A stretch of 64,000 nt of DNA from Flavobacterium ovatum (GCF_040703125.1 NZ_CP160035.1:1426001-1490000), one strand, 5' to 3'. Shown: positions 44,187 through 53,349, counted from the stretch's first letter. Made by a program: numbers and translations. The notes: generated by a model not told the origin, from the sequence alone.

Positions 44187-44216
44187 AAAATCCCGCCTTG
44201 GTGGGATTTTTATTTT
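44187..44216 (+). terminator. Terminator after gcvH-VanZ
   Basis: The stem ATCCCGCC / GGTGGGAT, with one G-T pair, is followed by T5. It begins within two bases of the VanZ stop codon. Confidence 0.85.
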
Positions 44217-44300
44217 AGATGTCTATAAGAATCATTAGATTTGAATTGGTTCTTGTTATTGATTTAATAATTTAATGGTGTAACTGCGATTTATATAATT

Positions 44301-46406
44301 ATGAAAAAAGTTTTTTTTACCTCCCTTCTGTCTTTGTTAGCTTTAGTATCTGTTGCTCAAAGTATAGATTCTAATTTTCAAGAACGCTTTCCTGTTTTTG
44401 GTAAGTGTGAAAATTTGAATAATAAGGATCTTGAAGTTTGCTTTTATACAAAAGTGCAGGAATTTATTTTTCAAAATTTTATTGTACCTCCTCATTTAGT
44501 TAAAAAAGACTTTAAAGGTGTCGTAGAGGTTCTTTTTGAAGTGGATGTAAACGGTGTGTTTCAAGTTATTTATGTTAATGCAGTTGATGATGAGTTAATC
44601 AAAGAAACCAAAAGAGTTTTTAGTAAATTCCAAAAAATTCAACCTGCAACTTATAGCGGAAAAGCAACCTATTCTAAATTTAATATTTCGGTTTCTATTC
44701 CTTTACGAAGTTCAGAAGTTGAAAATGCTACGGTAAAAACGGATCCTACTTTTATTAGAAATAATGATAAGCAACTAACGGAGTTAGAAAGTTTGGTTTA
44801 TAAGAAGTATTCTAATCCTGAATATGAAAGTCATTTGAATATTCCTTTTTCGCATAGTTATTATGCACAATTTGACGGTGCTTTAAATCAAATAGGGAGT
44901 AATAATCATACTGCTTCTAAACCTTATACTTATGCTGAGGTGTCTAAATACTACAATATTAAAGACGCTAATGAGAGTTTGCAAAAGAAAGCATCTAGTT
45001 GGTGGTCAAAGAAACTGTGGAATGAAAACATGGTGGCTATTCAAGGGGAAGATTATTGGTTTAATGTTAATCCAATTTTAGATTTGCAGGTAGGGAAAGA
45101 TAGTGGTAGTGAGTTGCCTTATACTTATGTAAATACAAGGGCAATCAACTTTAGAGGAGGATTAGGGAATCAATTAAACTTTACGACTACCATATTTGAA
45201 AGTCAAGGTCGATTTTCGGATTATTTTAACCGTTATGCGGAATCAATTAAACCTGCGGGAGGGAATCCAGCAATTATTCCAGGTATTGGAATATCTAAAA
45301 AGTTTAAAACAGATTCTTATGATTTTCCTTTGGCGGAAGCTAATTTGACTTTTACGCCTAATAAATTTATTGATTTGCAATTGGGTTATGGGCGTAATTT
45401 TATAGGGGATGGATATCGTTCTTTGTTGGAAACTGATGGAGCTAGTCCTTATCCTTTTTTTAAAATCAATACTAATTTCTGGAAAATTAAATATACGAAT
45501 ACCTATATGTGGTTGAAGGATGTTCGTCCTGAAGTTACGATCGATCGTACTTATGCGACTAAATTTATGGCAAATCATTATTTGAGCTGGAATGTTTCAA
45601 ACCGATTGAATTTAGGTTTCTTTGAGTCAGTAATATGGACCAATACTAATGATAGAGGTTTTGATGCTAGCTTTGTGAATCCAATTATTTTTTATCGTTC
45701 GGTAGAGTTTGCCTCTTCAGCACGAACAGGAAATGCATTGTTGGGGGTAACGTATAAATACAAATGGAATAATCAATTGAATTTTTATGGGCAATTTCTT
45801 TTGGATGAGTTCTCACTTGGAGATATTAAAGAAGGCGATAATAGTTGGAAAAATAAATTTGGTTATCAGTTAGGCGCTAAATATTATAATGCATTTAAAA
45901 TAGATAATTTATTGTTGCAGTTAGAGTATAATCATGTACGTCCTTACGTGTATTCTCATAGTGATCCTATTACAAATTATGGACACAATAATCAAAACAT
46001 AGGGCATCAATGGGGGGGTAATTTTAAAGAGTTAATTGTAATTGCTAGATATCATAAAAATCGTTTTTTTGCTGATGCAAAAATTACAACGGGAACTCGA
46101 GGGTTTGATATCTCTAATACAGGAGTTAAAAGTAATTATGGTAGTAATATTTATAGAGATTATGATTTAGATCGTTATGCTGATGCTGGCGTGAAAGTTG
46201 GACAAGGAAATAAGGCTAAAATCTTTATCGGAGATGTTCAGGCCGGCTATTTAGTGAATCCCTCAACCAACTTAAAGTTGTTTGTGAGTTATATTTATAG
46301 GAATTTTGAACCTGTACAAAATACTGCTACTATTTTTAAAGAAAGTACTAATTGGTTTAATCTTGGGCTTCGTGCTGACGTGTTTAATTGGTATTTTGAT
46401 TATTAA
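44301..46406 (+). CDS. remB: Gliding motility outer-membrane protein RemB
   Basis: The 701-residue protein has a signal peptide (about 1-19, ending SVAQ) and an N-terminal TonB-C-like domain (about 60-135, VEVLFEVDVNGVFQVIYVN). A long set of amphipathic strands to the C-terminal Phe-Asp-Tyr looks like an outer-membrane barrel. In F. johnsoniae the gene four places after sprA is remB, whose product is needed for normal gliding and spreading, and the present neighbourhood (sprA, gcvH, VanZ, this gene) matches. The name rests on that synteny and on the domain layout. Confidence 0.8.
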   Translation: MKKVFFTSLLSLLALVSVAQSIDSNFQERFPVFGKCENLNNKDLEVCFYTKVQEFIFQNFIVPPHLVKKDFKGVVEVLFEVDVNGVFQVIYVNAVDDELIKETKRVFSKFQKIQPATYSGKATYSKFNISVSIPLRSSEVENATVKTDPTFIRNNDKQLTELESLVYKKYSNPEYESHLNIPFSHSYYAQFDGALNQIGSNNHTASKPYTYAEVSKYYNIKDANESLQKKASSWWSKKLWNENMVAIQGEDYWFNVNPILDLQVGKDSGSELPYTYVNTRAINFRGGLGNQLNFTTTIFESQGRFSDYFNRYAESIKPAGGNPAIIPGIGISKKFKTDSYDFPLAEANLTFTPNKFIDLQLGYGRNFIGDGYRSLLETDGASPYPFFKINTNFWKIKYTNTYMWLKDVRPEVTIDRTYATKFMANHYLSWNVSNRLNLGFFESVIWTNTNDRGFDASFVNPIIFYRSVEFASSARTGNALLGVTYKYKWNNQLNFYGQFLLDEFSLGDIKEGDNSWKNKFGYQLGAKYYNAFKIDNLLLQLEYNHVRPYVYSHSDPITNYGHNNQNIGHQWGGNFKELIVIARYHKNRFFADAKITTGTRGFDISNTGVKSNYGSNIYRDYDLDRYADAGVKVGQGNKAKIFIGDVQAGYLVNPSTNLKLFVSYIYRNFEPVQNTATIFKESTNWFNLGLRADVFNWYFDY

Positions 46407-46483
46407 ATAATCTGAAATAGAGTTTTAACTGTTTTTAACTGAAAAATCTAAAACCTAGATTCTATATTCTCCAATCTAATTTG

Positions 46484-46491
46484 TACATTTG
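46484..46491 (+). promoter_or_regulatory. Predicted -7 box for ctaB
   Basis: TACATTTG matches TAnnTTTG, 25 bases before the TTG start at 46517. It probably drives the heme O synthase and oxidase subunit III/IV run. Confidence 0.5.
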
Positions 46492-46516
46492 CGCCAGTCT
46501 AAAAAATTAAGTTCAG

Positions 46517-47419
46517 TTGAATTCTATATCAAATACATTTTCTGTTAAATCCCTTTTTTCTGATTTTAAAGAAATAACAAAAGCAGGACTTGCTATTAGT
46601 GTTTTATTTTCCTCAATTGCAGGGTATTTTTTAGGGTTTAGCGAAGAGAATCCTTTTCAATGGTCAGTTTTGATAAAGCTTGCTATTGGCGGATATTGTA
46701 TGGTTGGTGCTTCAAATGCTTATAATCAGGTGATTGAAAAAGATTTGGACTTATTGATGGATAGGACTAAAAATCGTCCAGTGCCATCAGGAAGAATGTC
46801 TTCTCGAACCGCCTTGATTGTGGCAACAATATTGACTTTAGTTGGTTTAAGTCTGCTGTATATGATCAATCCAAAGACAGCAATGTTTGGTGCGATTTCA
46901 ATTTTTTTATATACAAGTGTTTATACTCCTTTGAAAACAGTAACTTCGTTATCTGTTTTTGTTGGTGCTTTTCCTGGAGCGATACCTTTTATGTTAGGAT
47001 GGGTGGCCGCTACAGGTGATTTTGGAATTGAAGCCGGGACTTTGTTTTTGATTCAATTTTTCTGGCAATTTCCTCATTTTTGGGCTATTGGTTGGTTTTT
47101 ATATGAAGATTATGAGAAAGCAGGTTTTTTCATGTTGCCAACTGGGAAAAAGGATAAAGGAACTGCATTGCAAGTTATATTATATACCGTTTGGTTAATT
47201 GTTGCTTCATTGTTACCTGCATTAGGTTATACTGGACAATTGCATATTGGATTAATAGCTGCGGCTTTAGTTTTTTTATTAGGACTGTGGATGTTGTATT
47301 ATGCGGTGCAATTGTATAAGTTGAGAACTGCAAAAGCGGCAAGAACATTAATGTTAGTGAGTGTGTCTTACATTACTTTATTGCAGCTGGTTTATATATT
47401 TGATAAATTTTTAAGATAA
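46517..47419 (+). CDS. ctaB: Protoheme IX farnesyltransferase (heme O synthase)
   Basis: CtaB adds a farnesyl group to heme b to make heme O, the precursor of the heme A needed by cytochrome oxidase. The 300-residue protein has about nine membrane helices and the aspartate-rich site in Y-N-Q-V-I-E-K-D-L-D-L-L-M-D-R-T followed by NRPVPSGRMS. The start is TTG at 46517 (MNSISNTFSVKSLF, similar to relatives as I remember them); the next ATG would remove conserved sequence. The gene is directly upstream of two oxidase subunit genes, 2 bases apart from the first. Confidence 0.94.
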   Translation: MNSISNTFSVKSLFSDFKEITKAGLAISVLFSSIAGYFLGFSEENPFQWSVLIKLAIGGYCMVGASNAYNQVIEKDLDLLMDRTKNRPVPSGRMSSRTALIVATILTLVGLSLLYMINPKTAMFGAISIFLYTSVYTPLKTVTSLSVFVGAFPGAIPFMLGWVAATGDFGIEAGTLFLIQFFWQFPHFWAIGWFLYEDYEKAGFFMLPTGKKDKGTALQVILYTVWLIVASLLPALGYTGQLHIGLIAAALVFLLGLWMLYYAVQLYKLRTAKAARTLMLVSVSYITLLQLVYIFDKFLR

Positions 47420-47421
47420 TT

Positions 47422-48009
47422 ATGGAGATAACAATGACAAGAGATGAACATCAGTCAAGAACAGCGCGTTCGTACAAGATGATTCTGTTGTTTGCTATTA
47501 TTAGCATGGTGATGATGTTTGCGGGGCTTACAAGTGCATTTATTGTGAGTAAGTCAAGAGTAGATTGGTTGAAGGATTTTGATTTTCCTTCTGCTTTTTT
47601 TGGGAGTACAGTGGTGATCATTGCTTGTAGTCTGACAATTCATTTGGCTAAAAAAGCAATACAGAGAAACAACCGAATAATGACAACTGCATTTTTGTCG
47701 GGTACTTTAATGTTAGGTCTATTGTTTGTTGCTTTACAGTTTGTAGGGTTCTCTCAATTGATTGCAATGGGTTATTATCCTACAGGTGCATCTAGCGTAA
47801 TTACTACAACATTCTTGTATGTTATAGCAGGTGTGCACTTGTTGCATCTTGCTGGCGGTGTAATTTCATTGCTAATTGTAATTTATAATCATTTTAAACA
47901 AAAGTACAATTCAACACAAACTCTTGGTATAGAACTAGCTGTGATCTATTGGCATTTTCTAGATTTATTATGGGTGTGTTTATTTGTATTTTTATATTTC
48001 TTTAAATAA
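47422..48009 (+). CDS. Heme-copper oxidase subunit III-like protein
   Basis: The 195-residue protein has five to six membrane helices and belongs to the subunit III family (helices with YVIAGVHLLHLAGGVISLL and IELAVIYWHFLDLLWVCLF are the family signatures). It is a shorter paralogue of the coxC protein, which follows 42 bases later. Flavobacteria often have two such genes in tandem. The start ATG is clear. Whether both are in the same oxidase or one acts in assembly cannot be decided here. Confidence 0.88.
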   Translation: MEITMTRDEHQSRTARSYKMILLFAIISMVMMFAGLTSAFIVSKSRVDWLKDFDFPSAFFGSTVVIIACSLTIHLAKKAIQRNNRIMTTAFLSGTLMLGLLFVALQFVGFSQLIAMGYYPTGASSVITTTFLYVIAGVHLLHLAGGVISLLIVIYNHFKQKYNSTQTLGIELAVIYWHFLDLLWVCLFVFLYFFK

Positions 48010-48051
48010 GAAAAAAACGTAAATTTGGGAACTTTTTAACGAATAACTTTT

Positions 48052-49035
48052 ATGGAAGCGACAGTTACTACTGCAAATAGTCAAGACAAGACATGGGGAG
48101 GCGGCGCAAGCGAGCCAATGGGAGCCAGTTATGGTAAATTAATGATGTGGTTTTTTATCGTATCAGATGCCTTAACATTCTCTGGATTTTTAGGAGCCTA
48201 CGGTTTCTCTAGGTTCAAATTTATTGAAACGTGGCCGTTGGCCGATGAAGTGTTCACTCACTTTCCATTTATGCATGGGGTGTCTGCTCCAATGTATTAT
48301 GTGGCCTTAATGACTTTTATCTTAATTTTCTCATCTGTAACAATGGTTTTAGCTGTTGATGCAGGTCATCAATTAAAAAAGAGTAAAGTTGCTGTTTACA
48401 TGTTTTTGACCATTATTGGAGGTCTGATATTCGTTGGCTCTCAAGCTTGGGAATGGAAAAACTTCATCAAAGGTGAATATGGTGCAATTGAAACTCATGG
48501 TGGTAGTTTGTTGCAATTTGTAGATAAAGAAGGGAAGCGTGTTGCTTTAGCTGATTTTGCTGCAACCTTGCCAGAAGAAAGAGAGAGACATACTTCAAAT
48601 AAAGGGGCTTGGTTTGTAAGTGAATCTGATTTGCCTTCTTATTCAGTAGCTGAGGTTCAAGCGGGGTTTAGTGCTCATCCTGATGTTTTAATCAGAACTG
48701 AAGTGATTAATAAGGATACGAAGCAAAAAACTATCTTAAGTAGAGAAGAGTCTGTTGCACGTTTAGCACAAGCTAAATATGTTGTAGAAGGAGCTAATCT
48801 AATTAGGAATGAATACGGAAGTAAATTATTTGCTGATTTCTTTTTCTTTATAACTGGATTCCACGGATTCCACGTATTCTCTGGAGTTATAATTAATATT
48901 ATTATTTTCTTCAATGTTCTTATAGGAACTTATGAAAAACGTAAGAGTTATGAAATGGTAGAAAAAGTTGGTTTGTATTGGCACTTTGTTGATTTAGTTT
49001 GGGTGTTTGTATTTACAGTTTTCTATCTAGTTTAA
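48052..49035 (+). CDS. coxC: Cytochrome c oxidase subunit III
   Basis: Subunit III stabilises the oxidase and its oxygen path. The 327-residue protein has membrane helices at both ends, with the family sequences MMWFFIVSDALTFSGFLGAY and FFFITGFHGFHVFSGVIINI, and WHFVDLVWVFVFTVFYLV at the C-terminus. Between them, about 100 residues (from about 145) form a hydrophilic insert that ordinary subunit III proteins lack. The gene is in line with ctaB and the other oxidase genes. Confidence 0.92.
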   Translation: MEATVTTANSQDKTWGGGASEPMGASYGKLMMWFFIVSDALTFSGFLGAYGFSRFKFIETWPLADEVFTHFPFMHGVSAPMYYVALMTFILIFSSVTMVLAVDAGHQLKKSKVAVYMFLTIIGGLIFVGSQAWEWKNFIKGEYGAIETHGGSLLQFVDKEGKRVALADFAATLPEERERHTSNKGAWFVSESDLPSYSVAEVQAGFSAHPDVLIRTEVINKDTKQKTILSREESVARLAQAKYVVEGANLIRNEYGSKLFADFFFFITGFHGFHVFSGVIINIIIFFNVLIGTYEKRKSYEMVEKVGLYWHFVDLVWVFVFTVFYLV

Positions 49036-49053
49036 TTTTTTAAAAATATTATT

Positions 49054-49404
49054 ATGTCACACGCACATGAATCTAATACAGGGAAAATCTGGAAAGTTTT
49101 TGGGATTTTATCTTTTGTAACAGTTGTAGAAGTAATTTTAGGGATTGTAAGACCAGATAGTTTGTATTTTACACACTTCTTAGGATTGAGTATTTTAAAT
49201 TGGATTTTCTATATTCTTACTGTTTTTAAAGCTTATTTCATTGTTTGGTCATTTATGCATATGGAAGGGGAAACTTCTTGGTTGAAAAACGCAGTTGTTA
49301 TACCTTTAATTTTCTTAGTATTATATTTGCTTTTTATCCTTTTAACAGAAGGTGATTATATTTATGGGGTTTTTAAAGATTCGACTATCAAGTGGAATTT
49401 TTAA
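49054..49404 (+). CDS. Cytochrome c oxidase subunit IV family protein
   Basis: The 116-residue membrane protein has three helices and a short His-containing N-terminus (MSHAHESNTGKIWKVFGI), as in prokaryotic oxidase subunit IV (CtaF/CyoD-like). It follows coxC by 18 bases. A terminator follows, which makes it the last gene of the ctaB-cox run. Subunit IV proteins help assembly and stability without a cofactor. Confidence 0.88.
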   Translation: MSHAHESNTGKIWKVFGILSFVTVVEVILGIVRPDSLYFTHFLGLSILNWIFYILTVFKAYFIVWSFMHMEGETSWLKNAVVIPLIFLVLYLLFILLTEGDYIYGVFKDSTIKWNF

Positions 49405-49423
49405 CACTATATTAATTCAAACT

Positions 49424-49456
49424 AAAGGTATTCGTTTTTCGGATACCTTTTTTTTT
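49424..49456 (+). terminator. Terminator of the ctaB-coxC operon
   Basis: An 11-base stem (AAAGGTATTCG / CGGATACCTTT, one G-T pair) with a T5 loop is followed by a T-run. A promoter box for the next gene begins four bases after it. Confidence 0.92.
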
Positions 49457-49459
49457 GCT

Positions 49460-49467
49460 TACTTTTG
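49460..49467 (+). promoter_or_regulatory. Predicted -7 box for the Sco-like gene
   Basis: TACTTTTG matches TAnnTTTG, 22 bases before the ATG at 49490 and directly behind the oxidase terminator. Confidence 0.5.
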
Positions 49468-49489
49468 TGTTTTTAAAAATCATACTTCA

Positions 49490-50137
49490 ATGAAAAAAAA
49501 CATAGTTCTTTTTATACTTTTTATTCTGCCCATTGTTGCTTACCTTTTTTTTGCATCCGGTGTTAATGGCTTTACCAAATTAGATGTAATTACTCCCAAG
49601 GTGTCTGATTTTGGTCAATGGCAGTCTTTAAATGGAGAAGAAGTTAAGCTTGAAAATAAAATAACTATTTTGGGTTTTGGTGGGGTTGAGGTTTTAAAAA
49701 ATCGAGGAAATCTTTTTAATCTGAATGAAAAAATTTACCAACGCTATCATACGTTCGAAGATTTGCAATTTGTAATGGTTTGTCCCCTTGGTACTGAAGA
49801 GGATATAAAAAAAATTATGGATGCCTTAGATGAATTTACAGATGTTTCACATTGGCATTTCTTATTTACTTCTCCTGAAATAATTAATGAATATTATAGT
49901 CAATTACATTTAAAAGGGCATTTAGATAAATATTCGGGAACTCCAAATGTCTATATTGTTGATAAAGCAAGAAACGTAAGAGGTCGAAAAAATACAGATG
50001 AATATAAAGAGGGGTATAGTACTTTTCATCCTGCCGATTTGAGTAATGAGATGTCAGATGATTTTAAAGTGATACTTTATGAATATCGTGCTGCTCTTAA
50101 GAAAAATAATAATGCTTCTAAGCAACTTATAAAATAG
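49490..50137 (+). CDS. Membrane-anchored Sco/thioredoxin-like protein without metal-binding cysteines
   Basis: The 215-residue protein has one N-terminal membrane helix (about 4-22), then a domain aligning with the Sco protein encoded next to it. F-G-Q-W-Q-S-L-N-G-E-E-V-K, WHFLF and TPNVYIVDKARNVRGR correspond to FELINQNN..., WHFLT and FALIDKNGNIRCR there. The CxxxC pair and the histidine that bind copper in Sco are missing (ITILGFGG replaces the FTTCPSIC stretch), and only one cysteine, in FVMVCPLGT, remains. It may be a structural or regulatory relative. I choose the ATG at 49490; a longer frame starting at 49352 reads through the terminator. Confidence 0.75.
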   Translation: MKKNIVLFILFILPIVAYLFFASGVNGFTKLDVITPKVSDFGQWQSLNGEEVKLENKITILGFGGVEVLKNRGNLFNLNEKIYQRYHTFEDLQFVMVCPLGTEEDIKKIMDALDEFTDVSHWHFLFTSPEIINEYYSQLHLKGHLDKYSGTPNVYIVDKARNVRGRKNTDEYKEGYSTFHPADLSNEMSDDFKVILYEYRAALKKNNNASKQLIK

Positions 50138-50141
50138 TATT

Positions 50142-50828
50142 ATGTTTAAAAATAAATCCTATATAGGAATCTCGTTTATTGTTTTGATTTTCGGAATATA
50201 TGCTGTTCCTAAAATCGTTGACCGTCTTCAATCTGGTGACGTGGTTAAAGCGGATCGATTAGATAAAGTTTCTTCAAAATCTAATTCAGATAATAAATTA
50301 GTTGAAATAGGTCCTGCGCCAAAATTTGAATTAATAAATCAAAATAATATTAAGATTAGTAATGAGGACTATAGAGGGAAGGTTTATGTTTTAGAGTTTT
50401 TCTTTACTACTTGCCCGTCTATTTGTCCGAAGATGAATCAAAGCATGTTGGTTCTTGAGAAAAAGTTTTTTGGTAATCCTAATTTCGGTATCGCTTCTAT
50501 TACTATTGATCCAGTTCACGATACTGAAGAAGTGTTGAAAAATCATGCAGAGTTGCTTGGTGTTAAATCTTCTAATTGGCATTTTTTAACCGGAGATAAA
50601 AATGTTATTTTGAGTTTAGCAAATAAAGGTTTTAATTTATATGCTGCTGAAAATGATAATGTAGTAGGAGGTTTTGAACATTCTGGTCTTTTTGCTTTAA
50701 TTGATAAAAACGGGAATATTCGTTGTCGTAAAGATGAATTTGGAAATCCTATTTTGTATTATGATGGACTGGACAAAAATGGAGTTAGAGATCTGCAACA
50801 AGATATTAGTATGTTATTACAAGAATAA
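50142..50828 (+). CDS. Sco1/SenC-family copper chaperone
   Basis: The protein delivers copper to the CuA centre of cytochrome oxidase. The 228 residues comprise one membrane helix (about 7-24) and a thioredoxin-like domain with C91 and C95 in TTCPSICPKM and His180 in GGFEHSG, the three copper ligands of Sco. It lies four bases after the Cys-less paralogue and nine bases before the DUF420 gene. The genes around it encode oxidase subunits and assembly factors, in agreement with the role. Confidence 0.94.
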   Translation: MFKNKSYIGISFIVLIFGIYAVPKIVDRLQSGDVVKADRLDKVSSKSNSDNKLVEIGPAPKFELINQNNIKISNEDYRGKVYVLEFFFTTCPSICPKMNQSMLVLEKKFFGNPNFGIASITIDPVHDTEEVLKNHAELLGVKSSNWHFLTGDKNVILSLANKGFNLYAAENDNVVGGFEHSGLFALIDKNGNIRCRKDEFGNPILYYDGLDKNGVRDLQQDISMLLQE

Positions 50829-50836
50829 AAAGTAAA

Positions 50837-51376
50837 ATGGAAAATCAAGATTTAGAACAAAAATATAATAAGTGGATTGTTTTACTTTCAATAACAATTC
50901 CATTAGTGGTTGCGTTGTTATTTGGCGTTAATTTGAGGCAGTTAGGTTTTGATGTTAAACCACTTTCCTTTTTACCACCAATATACGCGACAATAAACGG
51001 AATTACTGCTGTTGCTTTGATAGTGGCTGTAATGGCAATTAAAAATGGAAAGGTGAAGTTGCATGAAAATTTGATGAAAACAGCTATAGCTTGCTCTATT
51101 GCTTTTTTAGTGATGTATGTAGCTTATCATATGACTTCCGATTCTACTAAATTTGGTGGGCAGGGAATTATTAAATATGTTTATTATTTTATTTTAATTA
51201 CTCATATTATTTTATCCATAATAATTATCCCTTTGGTTTTGATAACTTATGTTAGAGCCTTAGCAAAAGTTTTTGATAAACATAAAAAGATTGCTAAAGT
51301 TACTTTTCCTATTTGGTTGTATGTTGCCGTAACCGGTGTTGTTGTTTATCTTATGATTTCTCCATATTATGCGTAG
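50837..51376 (+). CDS. DUF420 membrane protein
   Basis: The 179-residue protein has five membrane helices and belongs to DUF420, which usually sits with Sco and oxidase genes and is thought to help oxidase assembly. Conserved histidines occur in KLHENLMK (helix 3), YHMTSD and ITHIILSIIIIPLVL, which might bind copper or heme. The last 8 bases overlap the next gene. The function is inferred from context only. Confidence 0.88.
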   Translation: MENQDLEQKYNKWIVLLSITIPLVVALLFGVNLRQLGFDVKPLSFLPPIYATINGITAVALIVAVMAIKNGKVKLHENLMKTAIACSIAFLVMYVAYHMTSDSTKFGGQGIIKYVYYFILITHIILSIIIIPLVLITYVRALAKVFDKHKKIAKVTFPIWLYVAVTGVVVYLMISPYYA

Positions 51377-51614
51377 TTTGTTTTTATTTAAAAAGGGAAG
51401 GCTTAAGTCTGTTTTCTTATTTCTTGTTTCTATTTTGTTTTCTCTTTCTGCCAATGCCCAATGTGCTATGTGTAGAGCTTCATTAGGTGGAGATGCCAAT
51501 AAAATTCAAGCCGAGGCTGTTAACGATGGTATTGTTTACTTGATGGTTATCCCTTATTTGTTAGTAGCGGGAATAGGATTTGCTATTTATAAAATGCGAA
51601 AAAATAAAAAATAA
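51369..51614 (+). CDS. Small exported membrane protein with CxxC after the signal peptide
   Basis: The 81-residue product has a signal-like start (about 10-30, ending SANAQ) followed directly by CAMCRASLGG, with C32 and C35 as a C-x-x-C pair. One C-terminal membrane helix (about 54-73) and a basic end (KMRKNKK) complete it. If the signal is cleaved, the CxxC lies at the mature N-terminus in the periplasm. It overlaps DUF420 by 8 bases, so it is the last gene of the Sco-DUF420 run. A redox or copper role in oxidase assembly is inference. I know the type from other flavobacteria without a defined name. Confidence 0.8.
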   Translation: MRSLFLFKKGRLKSVFLFLVSILFSLSANAQCAMCRASLGGDANKIQAEAVNDGIVYLMVIPYLLVAGIGFAIYKMRKNKK

Positions 51615-51618
51615 GTTT

Positions 51619-53016
51619 TTATTTCAGTCCATTGATATTAATATCAATTGTTCCGTTTATTTTTAAATTGGCTAAAATAGCATTGTTGGTTAATTGGATT
51701 TTTTGAAATTCAATATCTTCCATTTTGCCATTTATATAAACCCCCGTCATTGGTGAATAGTTATTAAGGTAATTCCAAATAGTTTTTTTGCCTTCGTCTA
51801 AATTTGGTTTTATAGAGTATCTACAGCTTTCTTGTATTTTCTTTAAAATGATTCCTTGTGCAAGCCAGTTAGCTGTTCTCATTAATCTGCTTTTCGTGTC
51901 TAAAACGTAGTTTAAATCGTCAAAATAGATTTCTTTTTTGATTTCGTTGTATTTTGGGAACCCTACTAAGTATATTGTTCCATTTACAGACCCTAATACT
52001 TCCAAAGCGATTACCATTTTGCCGTCTTTATGCCATAAGTTTACATTTTGGACCTTTATCTTTTTATTTCCTGTTCCAAATTCTTGTCCCTGAAAATTTT
52101 TGGTCATTATTTTTGAAGCATCATTATAACTGGATACTGCAATGATATTAGTTGTAATTTGATTTGGTATCTTGGAAACAGTTTTTAAAATTATTTTAGA
52201 GGAATCAAAAATGGATTCAGGCTTTCGACCGATAAGGGTTTCCATGGTGCATTTTAGCCCCATTTCCACTTGTACAGATTCTTTTTTAAATTTTAAGTCA
52301 CTGGCGTAGATTTCAACGGGATTTAATCTTAGCCAACTTTCATAGGATTCGTTGACTTGAAAAGGATTGCTAATTTTTTCTAAGGCAGTTAATACATTGG
52401 GTTTGAAATCCATAGACTTTTCAATGGCTTCATCTATTTTAGTTTCAATTTTAGCTTTAAATAATTTTAAAGCAGGATTGATGAGATAAGTTATTGGAAC
52501 GTTTCTTCCCATGATAATCATCGTAGGTGTTTCATTCCAGTCTAATGATTTTAACTCCGTTTTTGTTTTTAACTTCCAGTTGTATAAAGAGCAATTACTT
52601 GTTAAGGTGATTAGTCCATTTAAATTAAATTCTCGAATATCATACATTTCAATACCCATTTGTTTGGTTCCAATTCGGTATTTTACTTGCGCTTTTAAAG
52701 GTAAAACAGTAATTATTTTATTGTTTTCATTGCGGATTTTTATAGGAGCTAGTTTCCATATTTTAATTTCCAAATCATCATCTTCTATGGCATTGTCTTC
52801 ATAGATTAATCCGTTTAAATAAGAATTTGTTTTATTTTCAATGTCTTGTATTTTAATAGTTATTGGTAAATTAATAAACGAAGGAGTAGTTTCGTAGATT
52901 ACAGGTATTGCATTATCAGGGTCTGGTTTTAATGTGTTTAATTGTTGTAAACTCCCGCAGGAGTTGAAAGTTATTGTGATTAATAATAATATAGGGACAC
53001 TAAGGATCTTTGTCAT
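51619..53016 (-). CDS. DUF4403-family lipoprotein
   Basis: The 465-residue protein has a lipoprotein signal ending N-S-C (C20) and then the DUF4403 domain, which repeats related halves of an SMP/BPI-like fold in predicted structures. The stretch PSFINLPITIKIQDIENKTN near the start and TRLM-like WLAQGIILKKIQ near the end are features of the family. The gene is convergent with the oxidase assembly run and has no partner on its strand. The role is unknown; lipid transfer or binding is a guess from the fold. Confidence 0.85.
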   Translation of the reverse strand: MTKILSVPILLLITITFNSCGSLQQLNTLKPDPDNAIPVIYETTPSFINLPITIKIQDIENKTNSYLNGLIYEDNAIEDDDLEIKIWKLAPIKIRNENNKIITVLPLKAQVKYRIGTKQMGIEMYDIREFNLNGLITLTSNCSLYNWKLKTKTELKSLDWNETPTMIIMGRNVPITYLINPALKLFKAKIETKIDEAIEKSMDFKPNVLTALEKISNPFQVNESYESWLRLNPVEIYASDLKFKKESVQVEMGLKCTMETLIGRKPESIFDSSKIILKTVSKIPNQITTNIIAVSSYNDASKIMTKNFQGQEFGTGNKKIKVQNVNLWHKDGKMVIALEVLGSVNGTIYLVGFPKYNEIKKEIYFDDLNYVLDTKSRLMRTANWLAQGIILKKIQESCRYSIKPNLDEGKKTIWNYLNNYSPMTGVYINGKMEDIEFQKIQLTNNAILANLKINGTIDININGLK

Positions 53017-53349
53017 TTTATAAGTTTTAAAAGGAGTAAAAATACTTAAATATAATGTTATAATTGTTTGTTGTTTTTTAGAAAGGATTAATTTTTTTTA
53101 GATTACTAGTGTTGGCAAATTAAATTTCAAAATCCTGTATATTCTTATAGTTTCATCTTGAATCTTCTCTTTTGTTTTTTGTAACAATAACTTATTTTTT
53201 TGTTGTTTAAATGTTTTTACAGATGAATTTTTCTAATAAAATTTTTTTTAATGTCATTTGGTCGATTATTATTGTTTTTCATCGATTATAGTGTAATTCT
53301 TTCAAATGCATCGTTTGTGATTGATTAAATGAATCCTAATCTTTGTAGA

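Noticed and set aside
49352..49489. Longer start for the Cys-less Sco-like gene
   Set aside because: It would read through the terminator of the oxidase operon and place the membrane anchor after 46 unrelated residues; the ATG at 49490 fits the promoter box and the signal anchor.
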